From: JADLBR01 sp964651705
Lineage (GTDB): Bacteria; Verrucomicrobiota; Verrucomicrobiia; JADLBR01
Assembly (NCBI GenBank): GCA_964651705.1
Contig: CAZYWZ010000021.1
Coordinates: 1-64,000, forward strand
Direction of reading: 5' to 3'
DNA length: 64,000 nt
The notes beneath the pieces were generated by a model. It searched no databases, had not been told where the DNA came from, and saw only the letters and a program-made list of their open reading frames with translations. The translations under genes were made by a program, and so were the position numbers. This document shows positions 42,858 to 50,279 of this stretch, one piece after another; within the stretch, counting starts at the first letter, position 1, and the number at the start of each line of letters is the position of its first letter.

Positions 42858-44153
42858 CTATCGCGCGTCGTCGCACACGAGATCCTTCGGGAAGCACGTC
42901 TTCGTGGCGACGAACACCAGCGCCGCCCCCGCCAGATAAACGAACGCCAGCGAGGCCAGGCCGACGCCCAGGCTGATATGCTGTTTGACATAGCCGAGCA
43001 GGACCGGCGAGGTTGCGCCCACCGTGAATGCGCAGCAGAGCATGAGGCCGGTGGCCGACGACCGGTACCGCGGCGGGATCACGTCGAACAGGGCGGCAAA
43101 GAGATTCGAATCGTATATCCCGCGGAAGAATCCGAAGCCCGCGAGCGCGACGTAGACCATCCCCAGGCTCCCGGATGTCCCCATCACCCAGATGAACGGC
43201 GCGCCCAGCAGCAGGCCGAGGTATTCCATCTCCATCCGGATCGCCGGCCTGCGCGCCGCGAGGCGATCCGAGACCCGCCCCCCGACCATCACGCCGATGA
43301 AGGCGAAGATGTAGTGATACAGCATGGAGTTCAGCGCCGCGTCTTTCACCGAGAGATGAAATTTCTCGTAGAGGAAGGTCGGCATCCACGTCATGTACCC
43401 GACGCCCGCGAACACCATCCCGCCGAACGCCAGGCTCAGGAAATAGAGAGTGCGCGTGCGAAGGACGGCCCGCAGCACTTCCGCGAGGCGGACATCCCTG
43501 CCCTCCGCAGGGAGCATCGTGGCGCAGACATTCTTGCCTGCGTCGCCGGCCGGGGAACCGCAGGCAGGAATGCCCGCGTCATGGTGCTCGTTCCTGAGCC
43601 GCATCGCGACGACCGCGGCCATCAGCAGACCGAAGGAGCCAAAGGTGTAGAACGTGGCGCGCCAGCCATGGCTCTCGCCGACCCACCCCGCGATCCAGCT
43701 GCTCGCCACGATGCCCACATACAGGGAGCTCTGGTGCACGGCCATCGCCTGCGCCCGGGTCTTGTGGTGGTACTGGCCTATGAGCGAATTGGCCGCGGGG
43801 TAGTAGAAGGCTTCGCCGACACCGGTGGCCACGCTCCGGAACAGGACGAGCGCCAGTATCCCCCCGCTCAAGCCGGTGCAGAGCGTGCCGGCGCTGAACG
43901 TCAGCAGGCTCAGGCAGACGATCCACTTCTTGGTGACAAAATCCCCGAGGCAGCCCGCGATCGGAACGAAGGCGCCATAGAGCAGGGTGAATGCCGTCGC
44001 CACCAGGCCGAGCTGCACGTCGCTGAGGCCCAGGTCGGCCTTGATCAGCGGCAGCACCGCGTTGTAGATCTGCCGGTCCCCCTGGTTCAGGAAGTATGCC
44101 ACCCAGAGGATAGCGAGCAGTTCCCATTTGTAAGTGCGGGGTGCGCCTCTCAT
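42858..44153 (-). CDS. MFS transporter with a repeat-derived insertion in the central loop
   Basis: A 431-residue inner-membrane carrier of the sugar-acid or spinster-like MFS type: AYFLNQGDRQIYNAVLPLIK at TM1, GVGEAFYYPAANSLIGQYHH, and GFFRGIYDSNLFAALFDVIP in the second half. About 12 membrane segments are predicted. Residues 189-220, the cytoplasmic loop between TM6 and TM7, hold a Gly/Ala/Cys-rich insert encoded by a dispersed palindromic repeat that keeps the frame. Because loop inserts are tolerated, the transporter is probably active. Substrate unknown; it is flanked by an SDR and a secreted protein gene. Confidence 0.85.
   Translation of the reverse strand: MRGAPRTYKWELLAILWVAYFLNQGDRQIYNAVLPLIKADLGLSDVQLGLVATAFTLLYGAFVPIAGCLGDFVTKKWIVCLSLLTFSAGTLCTGLSGGILALVLFRSVATGVGEAFYYPAANSLIGQYHHKTRAQAMAVHQSSLYVGIVASSWIAGWVGESHGWRATFYTFGSFGLLMAAVVAMRLRNEHHDAGIPACGSPAGDAGKNVCATMLPAEGRDVRLAEVLRAVLRTRTLYFLSLAFGGMVFAGVGYMTWMPTFLYEKFHLSVKDAALNSMLYHYIFAFIGVMVGGRVSDRLAARRPAIRMEMEYLGLLLGAPFIWVMGTSGSLGMVYVALAGFGFFRGIYDSNLFAALFDVIPPRYRSSATGLMLCCAFTVGATSPVLLGYVKQHISLGVGLASLAFVYLAGAALVFVATKTCFPKDLVCDDAR
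43524..43577. repeat. Dispersed repeat of the GCAGACATTCTTG family, inside the MFS gene
   Basis: The left arm GCAGACATTCTTGCCTGC (43524-43541) and right arm GCAGGCAGGAATGCCCGC (43560-43577) are inverted with three mismatches. The left arm matches 17401-17418 at 17 of 18 bases. It is read in the minus frame as GIPACGSPAGDAGKNVCA. Confidence 0.85.
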
Positions 44154-44205
44154 AATTTTCGTCAGGCCTCCGTCTTCTGCGCGCGGCGGGGGCGGCGACC
44201 CGCCC

Positions 44206-45459
44206 TCACCGCTCCTCCACCCGGTCGCCCCGGATATGAAAGATGCCCGTGTGACGCCCCTCCAAGGTCAGGCGCATCGACCGCTCCCCGCACCGGACCT
44301 TGGCGACCGTCTTCTCCCGATCCCCCTGCCACGGGTTGACCGCCATCACGATCCACTCATCGGGCGCGACCCTCATCTTGCGCACCAGCGGGCGCCTCTC
44401 CTTCCAGAGCACGTGCGCGGGCTCGTCAATCACGAGGCTCGCCCGAGAGAGCTTCTCCGAGAGGTCCGCGACGCGGCCCAGGCTCTCCGCGAAAGCCGGC
44501 AGCATCCTATAGGGTTGGCCCGCCTGCCCCGGCTCCCATCCCCACAGCACCAGCCCGCGCGCGCCGCTGAAGAACGGCAACACCGCCATCGCCTCGACCA
44601 GATACGGCGCAAGTTCCTGGCCCTCGAGCTCCTTGTTGCTGCTGTGATACCGCAGCCACTCGTAGGCGTACACCGGCTTGTTGCCAAAGCCGCGCGTCCG
44701 TTGCCAGTTCTCCTCGACATTCGACGCCATATAATAGATCGAGTCGGGAGACTCGTAGAACACGTAGATGCTCGCCACGTAAAAGTCCACGTGTGGGTCG
44801 ATGTGCGGCCATAGCAGCATGTCGGTTCGGTGGGTCCCGTCGATCTGTTGCGCGGACTTTCCGGCGATGCCCCAGTAATCGCGCCGAAAGGGCTGCACGC
44901 CATAGATGCCCACCGGCTGGCCGGGGTGCCGCTGTTTCGCCCACTGGCACGGGAGCGAATACCATGTCGCCCATTCCCGGAAGTAGGCTTCGGCAAAGGA
45001 CGCGGCGTCCCTCGCCCCGGACGCGGCTCGCGCGTCGGCCTCCGCCCACGCCTTGGCGGCGTCCTGCTCGAAGTCGAATTCGATGTCGTGGACGAAGATG
45101 GCCCCCCGGCCCCCCATCGTGTCGATGTTTCGCCTGATGATCCGCTCGAAGAAATCGGGCTTCCGCCAGGGATTGATGCCGCCCCCCTTGAGGTAGTCGT
45201 CGATGTTCTCCTTCTGCTTGCCCGGATAGTCGGAATAGGTCCCCAGCAGGTCCACCGGAAGGAACCCCCGAGCGGCCGCCTGGGCGGCGCTCTCCTCCGC
45301 GGCCCCGCACACGTTCCAGAAGACCCGCAGATCCCCAGCCATCGGCACGGCCCGCACCTTCTCCCAGGATGGGAGGACTGACTCCGATCCAACGGCGCCG
45401 GCGCCCGCCGTCGCCACGACCACCAGGAACGCGATCGATAACCCCGCGATCATTTTCAT
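44206..45459 (-). CDS. Secreted protein of unknown family, possible TIM-barrel hydrolase
   Basis: A 417-residue product with a signal peptide (MIAGLSIAFLVVVATAGAGA). I do not recognise the family. Features that suggest a barrel enzyme are strand-like segments ending in acidic residues (GRGAIFVHDIEFDFEQD), then VGIYGVQPFRRDYWG, HVDFYVASIYVFYES, KPVYAYEWLRYHSS and RGLVLWGWEPGQ, followed by a small C-terminal beta domain (IVMAVNPWQGDREKTVAKVR). The WE in LVLWGWEP and the DIEFDFE acids are candidate catalytic residues. It sits between the enolase-superfamily gene (57 nt) and the MFS gene (52 nt), so a glycoside-hydrolase role is plausible but unproven. Confidence 0.7.
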   Translation of the reverse strand: MKMIAGLSIAFLVVVATAGAGAVGSESVLPSWEKVRAVPMAGDLRVFWNVCGAAEESAAQAAARGFLPVDLLGTYSDYPGKQKENIDDYLKGGGINPWRKPDFFERIIRRNIDTMGGRGAIFVHDIEFDFEQDAAKAWAEADARAASGARDAASFAEAYFREWATWYSLPCQWAKQRHPGQPVGIYGVQPFRRDYWGIAGKSAQQIDGTHRTDMLLWPHIDPHVDFYVASIYVFYESPDSIYYMASNVEENWQRTRGFGNKPVYAYEWLRYHSSNKELEGQELAPYLVEAMAVLPFFSGARGLVLWGWEPGQAGQPYRMLPAFAESLGRVADLSEKLSRASLVIDEPAHVLWKERRPLVRKMRVAPDEWIVMAVNPWQGDREKTVAKVRCGERSMRLTLEGRHTGIFHIRGDRVEER

Positions 45460-45516
45460 CACCTCAACCCCCTCAACGTGGTTTCGCATTCCTCGGCGAG
45501 GCCATGGGCCCGCCTC

Positions 45517-46707
45517 TCACATCCCCCCCACGACAGGAAACCACTCCGGGCGGCGCGGGTCCTGGTGGAATCGCGCGTAGTAGTCGCCCTTCTCGGCGTA
45601 GCAACGCTCGTATTTCACCATCTTGTCCTCGTCCAACTCGACGCCAAGCCCGGGGCCCGTCGGCACCCGCAGGCAGCCGCCCTCGTACCGCATCTTGCCA
45701 CCGGCGATGATGTCATCGGTCAGGTGATTGTAGACGGCGTCCCCGGCAAAATGCATCTCGGGGATCGTGCATGCGGTGTGGAGCATCGCCGCCATCTCCA
45801 CGCCGAATTCCGCGCCGCTGTGCATCCCGACGCCCAGGTTGAACGTCCGCAGCACGGCGCAGAGATCCTTTACCCCGCGCGGGCCCTCCCAGTAATGCAG
45901 GTCCGTCAGCACGACATCCGCCGCGCCCAGGCGTATCGCGGGACCAAGGTCGTCGAATTTCGCCGGATACATGTTCGTCGCGATGGGTATCCTCACCTGG
46001 CGCCTCACGGCCGCGAGCCCCTCGATGCCCCAGGCGGGATCCTCGAGGTACTCCAGGCCGATCGGCTCCAGCCGCCGCCCGACGCGCACCGCCGTCGCCA
46101 CCGACCAAACGCCATTGGCGTCCACGCGCAGATTGAAACCCGGCCCGAATCGCTCGCGGCACAGCTCCATCACCCGCACCTCTTCATCCGGGTCCACCAC
46201 GCCCCCCTTCATCTTGAACGTCCGCACGCCCAGCGTCTCGTGCAGTTCCTCGGCCTGCCGGACGAGGTCTTCGGCGCACGCGTCGTCGCCGCCGCCGGGG
46301 CGATCGTACCGCCAGCTCAACTCGCCCATCATAGGCACCCGGTCCCGGACCGGCCCCCCGAGCAGGTCGCACACCGGCCGCCCGAGCACCTTCCCCTGGA
46401 TGTCGAGACAGGCGATCTCGATCGCCCCATAGAGCCGGGCGTTGGATAAATAATAGATGCTGCGCAGCACCTTCAGCTTGATCGTCTCAAGATGAAATGG
46501 GTCCAGGCCCACGACGCGCGGCCTGAGCTTCAGCAGCGCTGCCCGCTGGTCGCCCCCGCCGACTTCCCCGAGCCCCACGACGCCATCGTCCGTGATCAGC
46601 TCCAGCACCGTCCGCAGAAAATACCCGGGATGGACTCCCGTGTTGTGCCGCAGCTGGCAATCCAGCGGGATCGCCACGCACCGAACTTTCATGTCGACAA
46701 TTTTCAT
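45517..46707 (-). CDS. Enolase-superfamily acid-sugar dehydratase-like enzyme, paralogue 1
   Basis: A 396-residue protein related to glucarate dehydratases. Visible are the KxK motif (K165, K167 in RTFKMKGG), metal ligands Asp196 (RVDANG) and Glu222 (EYLEDP), Asn245 in the PIATNMYP motif, Asp269 in VVLTDLHYW and His296 in GVGMHSGAE. The Asp269-His296 spacing resembles the Asp-His dyad of glucarate dehydratase. It would dehydrate an acid sugar to a 2-keto-3-deoxy acid. Start 46707 (MKIVDMKVR) matches paralogue 2. Substrate unknown. Confidence 0.85.
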   Translation of the reverse strand: MKIVDMKVRCVAIPLDCQLRHNTGVHPGYFLRTVLELITDDGVVGLGEVGGGDQRAALLKLRPRVVGLDPFHLETIKLKVLRSIYYLSNARLYGAIEIACLDIQGKVLGRPVCDLLGGPVRDRVPMMGELSWRYDRPGGGDDACAEDLVRQAEELHETLGVRTFKMKGGVVDPDEEVRVMELCRERFGPGFNLRVDANGVWSVATAVRVGRRLEPIGLEYLEDPAWGIEGLAAVRRQVRIPIATNMYPAKFDDLGPAIRLGAADVVLTDLHYWEGPRGVKDLCAVLRTFNLGVGMHSGAEFGVEMAAMLHTACTIPEMHFAGDAVYNHLTDDIIAGGKMRYEGGCLRVPTGPGLGVELDEDKMVKYERCYAEKGDYYARFHQDPRRPEWFPVVGGM

Positions 46708-46732
46708 GCCACGTCGCCCGCGGAATCCGGCC

Positions 46733-47491
46733 TCACCACTTCGAGAACGCTTCGACGAACGCCAGCACGCCCGCCACGATACCCTCGAAGAACCGCTTTC
46801 CCTTGGCCGCCGTCGCCAGCCGCGGGTCACCGATGACGCCGCTCTCCGACATCTCGTGAAATTCCTCCACGAAATAGGCGGGCCGCGCGTGCTGCATATC
46901 AACCAGCCGATACGGATCGCGGCGCCTTGGGCCGTCGCGCTTCGCGAGCGCCATGTCCACGCGATCTGGGCGCAGGTGCAACATGAGCGAGGTCTCCATC
47001 TCGCAGGCGTGGCCAATGCCCCCGGGCCCCGACTCGCGCACCGCCTTGATGGCCTCGGCCGCCAGGGACCAGTACGACGCGAAAACAAAACGCACCCCGG
47101 GGAATCGGCTCTTGAGTTCCCGGAGGGCCGCGCGCGCGGGCACGTCATTCCCGCCGTGCCCATTCAGGAGGAATACCTTCCTCGCCCCCATGCCAGCGAC
47201 GCAGCCGCACAGTTCCACGAGGAGCTGGATGTACGGCATCTGGTGAGCGCTCAGCGTGCCCGGATAGGCCAGGTGGTGCGTCGAGTGCCCCACCCACAAC
47301 GTCGGCAACAGCAGGATCTTTTCCGGGCGTTTCCTCTCCAGCGCCCGCGCGATCCCCGTCACGATGTCCGCATCTGTCGTGAACGGCAGGTGGGGGCCGT
47401 GCTGCTCGAACGAGCCCAGTGGCAAGACCACGACCTTTCGCGCGATCTTCGCCCCCTTCACATTGGGCCAATTCATTTCATCCAACCGCAT
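46733..47491 (-). CDS. Creatininase-family amidohydrolase-like protein
   Basis: A 252-residue protein with the creatininase metal motifs: a Glu and His in LPLGSFEQHGPHLPF, Asp in TTDADIVTG, NGHGGNDVPARAALREL, and a Glu in GHACEMETSLML. The family includes creatinine and formamide hydrolases and uncharacterised members next to sugar genes. With no creatine genes here, it may hydrolyse a lactone or a cyclic amide made in the pathway; that is inference. It is 25 nt upstream of the enolase-superfamily gene. Confidence 0.88.
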   Translation of the reverse strand: MRLDEMNWPNVKGAKIARKVVVLPLGSFEQHGPHLPFTTDADIVTGIARALERKRPEKILLLPTLWVGHSTHHLAYPGTLSAHQMPYIQLLVELCGCVAGMGARKVFLLNGHGGNDVPARAALRELKSRFPGVRFVFASYWSLAAEAIKAVRESGPGGIGHACEMETSLMLHLRPDRVDMALAKRDGPRRRDPYRLVDMQHARPAYFVEEFHEMSESGVIGDPRLATAAKGKRFFEGIVAGVLAFVEAFSKW

Positions 47492-47512
47492 GCATCCTCC
47501 TCCGTGTCGCGA

Positions 47513-49117
47513 TCAGTCCGTCTCCGCGGGTTGTTCGAAAGCGTTCCAGCCGGCCCTATCGAATATTCCCCCGGCGGGCACGAGCCTGCGAAGGATGGTG
47601 GCCGTCGCCGCGCGCATGAGCGACCAATCGCACTGCCGCATGCCGATCGCGGCCTGGTCCCGAGACCACGTGCAGTTGGCGGCGTACGCGAGGGTCGGGA
47701 TGCTCTGCGCGAGGTGGTGCCACGTGGTCATGAGCAGGCCGGCACTGCCGCTCGACGCGGCCGCCCCGGCCAGCGTCCGGATGTTGCCCGCCGAATTCCA
47801 CGGGCACGCCAGCGTCTCGAACCCGCGCTCGCGGAAGTGCGCGAGAGTGGGCACGTCACCCTTGGTCACGTCGTAGTGCCAATCGGCGATCAGGATCTTG
47901 CGCGAGATGCTGTCCAGCGACAGGTGGGTCGGCAGATCGGGGGAGCCGTTGGCCGAGAAACCCGCGGGCCACTTCGACCGCTCCAGCAGCGCGTCGCCCC
48001 ACATGATGGCGCGCCGGCCCCGGGCCTCGACGTGCGCCGCCAGGCCATTGACATGGTCGGCGAAGAGCTTCACCCGATCCGTCGCCCGACACCGATCGCA
48101 GGTGGCATGCGAGTAGGCCTCGTCGCAACCGATGTGAAAATATCCCCCGGGCCCCGCGAACCGCATCAGTTCGTCGCACACGGCGCGGATGAGCGCCTGC
48201 GCCCGCGGATTCGTGAGGCACCAGGTCCAGCCATCCGGCTCGAAGAGTGGCGCGAGCCGGGGGTTCTGATCCAGCACCACGTGCCGCCCGTGCCTGATGC
48301 GGGACGCCGCCGCGTGGCCCCAACAGTTGAACATCGGGATCACCTCCAGCCCCATGCCCCGGGCGATTTCCACCAGCCTGCCAGCCTCCTCCTTGCCCCA
48401 GGCCTGCGGCCACGACAATTCCTTGAGCGCGTCGAGCCGCAGCATGCCCCAGAACTCCAGCACGACGTGCGTGAATTTGAAGAAGGCGGCCAGCCTGATG
48501 GCCTTTTCGATCATCAGCGGCCTCGTTTCCGGAAAGATGCAGAGGTGCAGGCCGCGGAATCTCAGCGCGGGCCAATCATGGATATCGACGTGCGGCAGCG
48601 TGAACCCGAGGCTCCCGTCGGCGGCGTCATCCGCGTCCATCAACTGCAGTAGCGTGAACCACGCGTGGCGGGCGCCCCATGCATCGGTCGCGTCCGCCGA
48701 CGCGCCGGCCGCATCCACCCGCAGGACGTATTCGTCCCCCTGCGACAATTCCGGCGGCTTGGCCCCCGCCAGCGAAAACGCGCAGCCCTCGAGCGCCGCG
48801 TCCCCGGTCACGGCGAGCTCCACGGCCCCCAGGGTGAATCGGCCCCACGTTTCCTTCATCATCTCGACCAACCCCCCGCCGAGATCGACCCCCACCGAAA
48901 GCGACGCGCGCCGGGCCAACCGCAACGTGCCCTCTCCCCACGCGACGGCGTTGGGGTACGGGTGGATGCTCCGGGGCAAGACACCGGTCTCGGCCCGGGG
49001 CGCCGCCTGCGCGCGCGCCCTCCCGGCGATCGATATCCCGCCCGCGATCGAGGCCATCGCGGCGAGGAAGTCGCGGCGCGAGGCCGCGCCGGGTCGTGCA
49101 GGCAGTCTCATTTTCAT
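47513..49117 (-). CDS. GH20-type beta-N-acetylhexosaminidase-like protein with Tat signal
   Basis: A 534-residue protein. The N-terminus has a Tat-type signal (SRRDFLAAMASIAGGISIAG). Residues about 45-165 fit the GH20 N-terminal beta domain. The barrel contains FRGLHLCIFPETRPLMIEKA, IPMFNCWGHAAASR, and the catalytic Asp332-Glu333 pair in YFHIGCDEAYSHATC. It would remove terminal N-acetylhexosamine. The C-terminal part is shorter than in chitobiases. Start 49117 (MKMRLPARPG) has a GGAG site 5 nt upstream. The usual GH20 Trp-rich substrate pocket is only partly visible, so substrate may differ. Confidence 0.78.
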   Translation of the reverse strand: MKMRLPARPGAASRRDFLAAMASIAGGISIAGRARAQAAPRAETGVLPRSIHPYPNAVAWGEGTLRLARRASLSVGVDLGGGLVEMMKETWGRFTLGAVELAVTGDAALEGCAFSLAGAKPPELSQGDEYVLRVDAAGASADATDAWGARHAWFTLLQLMDADDAADGSLGFTLPHVDIHDWPALRFRGLHLCIFPETRPLMIEKAIRLAAFFKFTHVVLEFWGMLRLDALKELSWPQAWGKEEAGRLVEIARGMGLEVIPMFNCWGHAAASRIRHGRHVVLDQNPRLAPLFEPDGWTWCLTNPRAQALIRAVCDELMRFAGPGGYFHIGCDEAYSHATCDRCRATDRVKLFADHVNGLAAHVEARGRRAIMWGDALLERSKWPAGFSANGSPDLPTHLSLDSISRKILIADWHYDVTKGDVPTLAHFRERGFETLACPWNSAGNIRTLAGAAASSGSAGLLMTTWHHLAQSIPTLAYAANCTWSRDQAAIGMRQCDWSLMRAATATILRRLVPAGGIFDRAGWNAFEQPAETD

Positions 49118-49148
49118 CGGTCTCCTGTCATCTCGCATCCCGCGGCCA

Positions 49149-50279
49149 TCAGACAAAGCTCGCCAAGACCTCCAGGATCCCACGCTCCACCGACCCGAAC
49201 CGGCAGACGAGATCCCTCCGGATCGCCTCGACCTCGGGCGCCGGGGCATAATCGCTCACGTCCCGGTACCAGCCCGTCCTCCTGCCCACGATGAACGCTT
49301 CCCGATCCCGCGGATCCATGTCCAAAAAGCGATCGATCCGCTCCAGGATGACGGCCTTGTCCCCGGGCAGCCGTCCGGCGACGCCCTCGAGGAGATTCAT
49401 GATGTGATCGCTCTGGACCGTGCTGCTGATGCCGTCGAGGCCCCCGACGAAGGCCCTGATCTCGCGGACCTTCTCTTCCTCGGTGAGCGGCACCCATCGC
49501 CCTCCCGCCATCATCTGATGCAGGGGCGTGCGCGGGATCGGCACGGTGCTCCGGAGCCGTATGAAGGTGGGGTCCACCGCGTTGAGGACCGCCGCCGATT
49601 CCAGGGCGTGCTCCGCGGACAGCGCGCGCCCCCCGAGCCCGGGCATGAAGTACTCCGAGAGCTCGATCCCCGCAGCCATCACACGGCGGCCCGCCAGGAT
49701 CTGCTCCTCTCGCGTCACGCCCTTGCACACAAGGGAGAGGACCGCGTCGGATCCCGACTCCATCCCGATGTGAACCCTGTTCAGGCCGGCGGCCCGCAGC
49801 GCCACCAGCTCCTCCGGGGACTTGCGCGCCACGGTCTTGGCCCGCGCGTAGGTCGTGATTCGCCCGATGGTCGGAAATGCCGCCCTCGCGTGCCGCAGCA
49901 CCGCGATGAGGTCATGCGTCCGCCACACCAGCGCATCCCCATCCTGCAGGAACAGGCTCCGCATCCCGCGCGACAGCCAGAACCCCACCTGCCGCACGCA
50001 CTCGCGATCCGCGAGGCCCGGGCCATCCAGCCCCCGAACGGCCTCGATAATGGGGCCGCGCCCGCCCGATCCCCCCGATGGGCCGCGGATCTTGTCCGCG
50101 ATGGCGGCCATCGCGTCGATGTCCCTCTTGACCTCGTCCACCTTGCGCACCGAGAACCGCTGCCCCTTGTAAGCCGGGCAGAACGCGCACCGGTTCCAGT
50201 GGCAGTTGCGCGTCAGCCGCAGCAGGACGCTGCCCGCCTCGCTCGGTGGCCGGATCGGCCCGGTCTCGAAACAGTTCAT
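49149..50279 (-). CDS. Radical SAM protein with CX4CX2C cluster motif
   Basis: A 376-residue protein. The cluster motif is Cys26, Cys31 and Cys34 in TRNCHWNRCAFCPAY, a CX4CX2C variant of the usual CX3CX2C that I recall from a 'CxWNRCxFC' radical SAM group. The barrel continues with LFLQDGDALVWRTHDLIAVL, ITTYARAKTVARKSPEEL and RVHIGMESGSDAVLSLVCKG, as in the elongator/HemN-like branch. No second cluster or cobalamin domain is evident. Its ATG overlaps the GH89 stop (ATGA at 50276-50279), so it is translationally coupled to a glycosidase gene. Role unknown. Confidence 0.85.
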   Translation of the reverse strand: MNCFETGPIRPPSEAGSVLLRLTRNCHWNRCAFCPAYKGQRFSVRKVDEVKRDIDAMAAIADKIRGPSGGSGGRGPIIEAVRGLDGPGLADRECVRQVGFWLSRGMRSLFLQDGDALVWRTHDLIAVLRHARAAFPTIGRITTYARAKTVARKSPEELVALRAAGLNRVHIGMESGSDAVLSLVCKGVTREEQILAGRRVMAAGIELSEYFMPGLGGRALSAEHALESAAVLNAVDPTFIRLRSTVPIPRTPLHQMMAGGRWVPLTEEEKVREIRAFVGGLDGISSTVQSDHIMNLLEGVAGRLPGDKAVILERIDRFLDMDPRDREAFIVGRRTGWYRDVSDYAPAPEVEAIRRDLVCRFGSVERGILEVLASFV

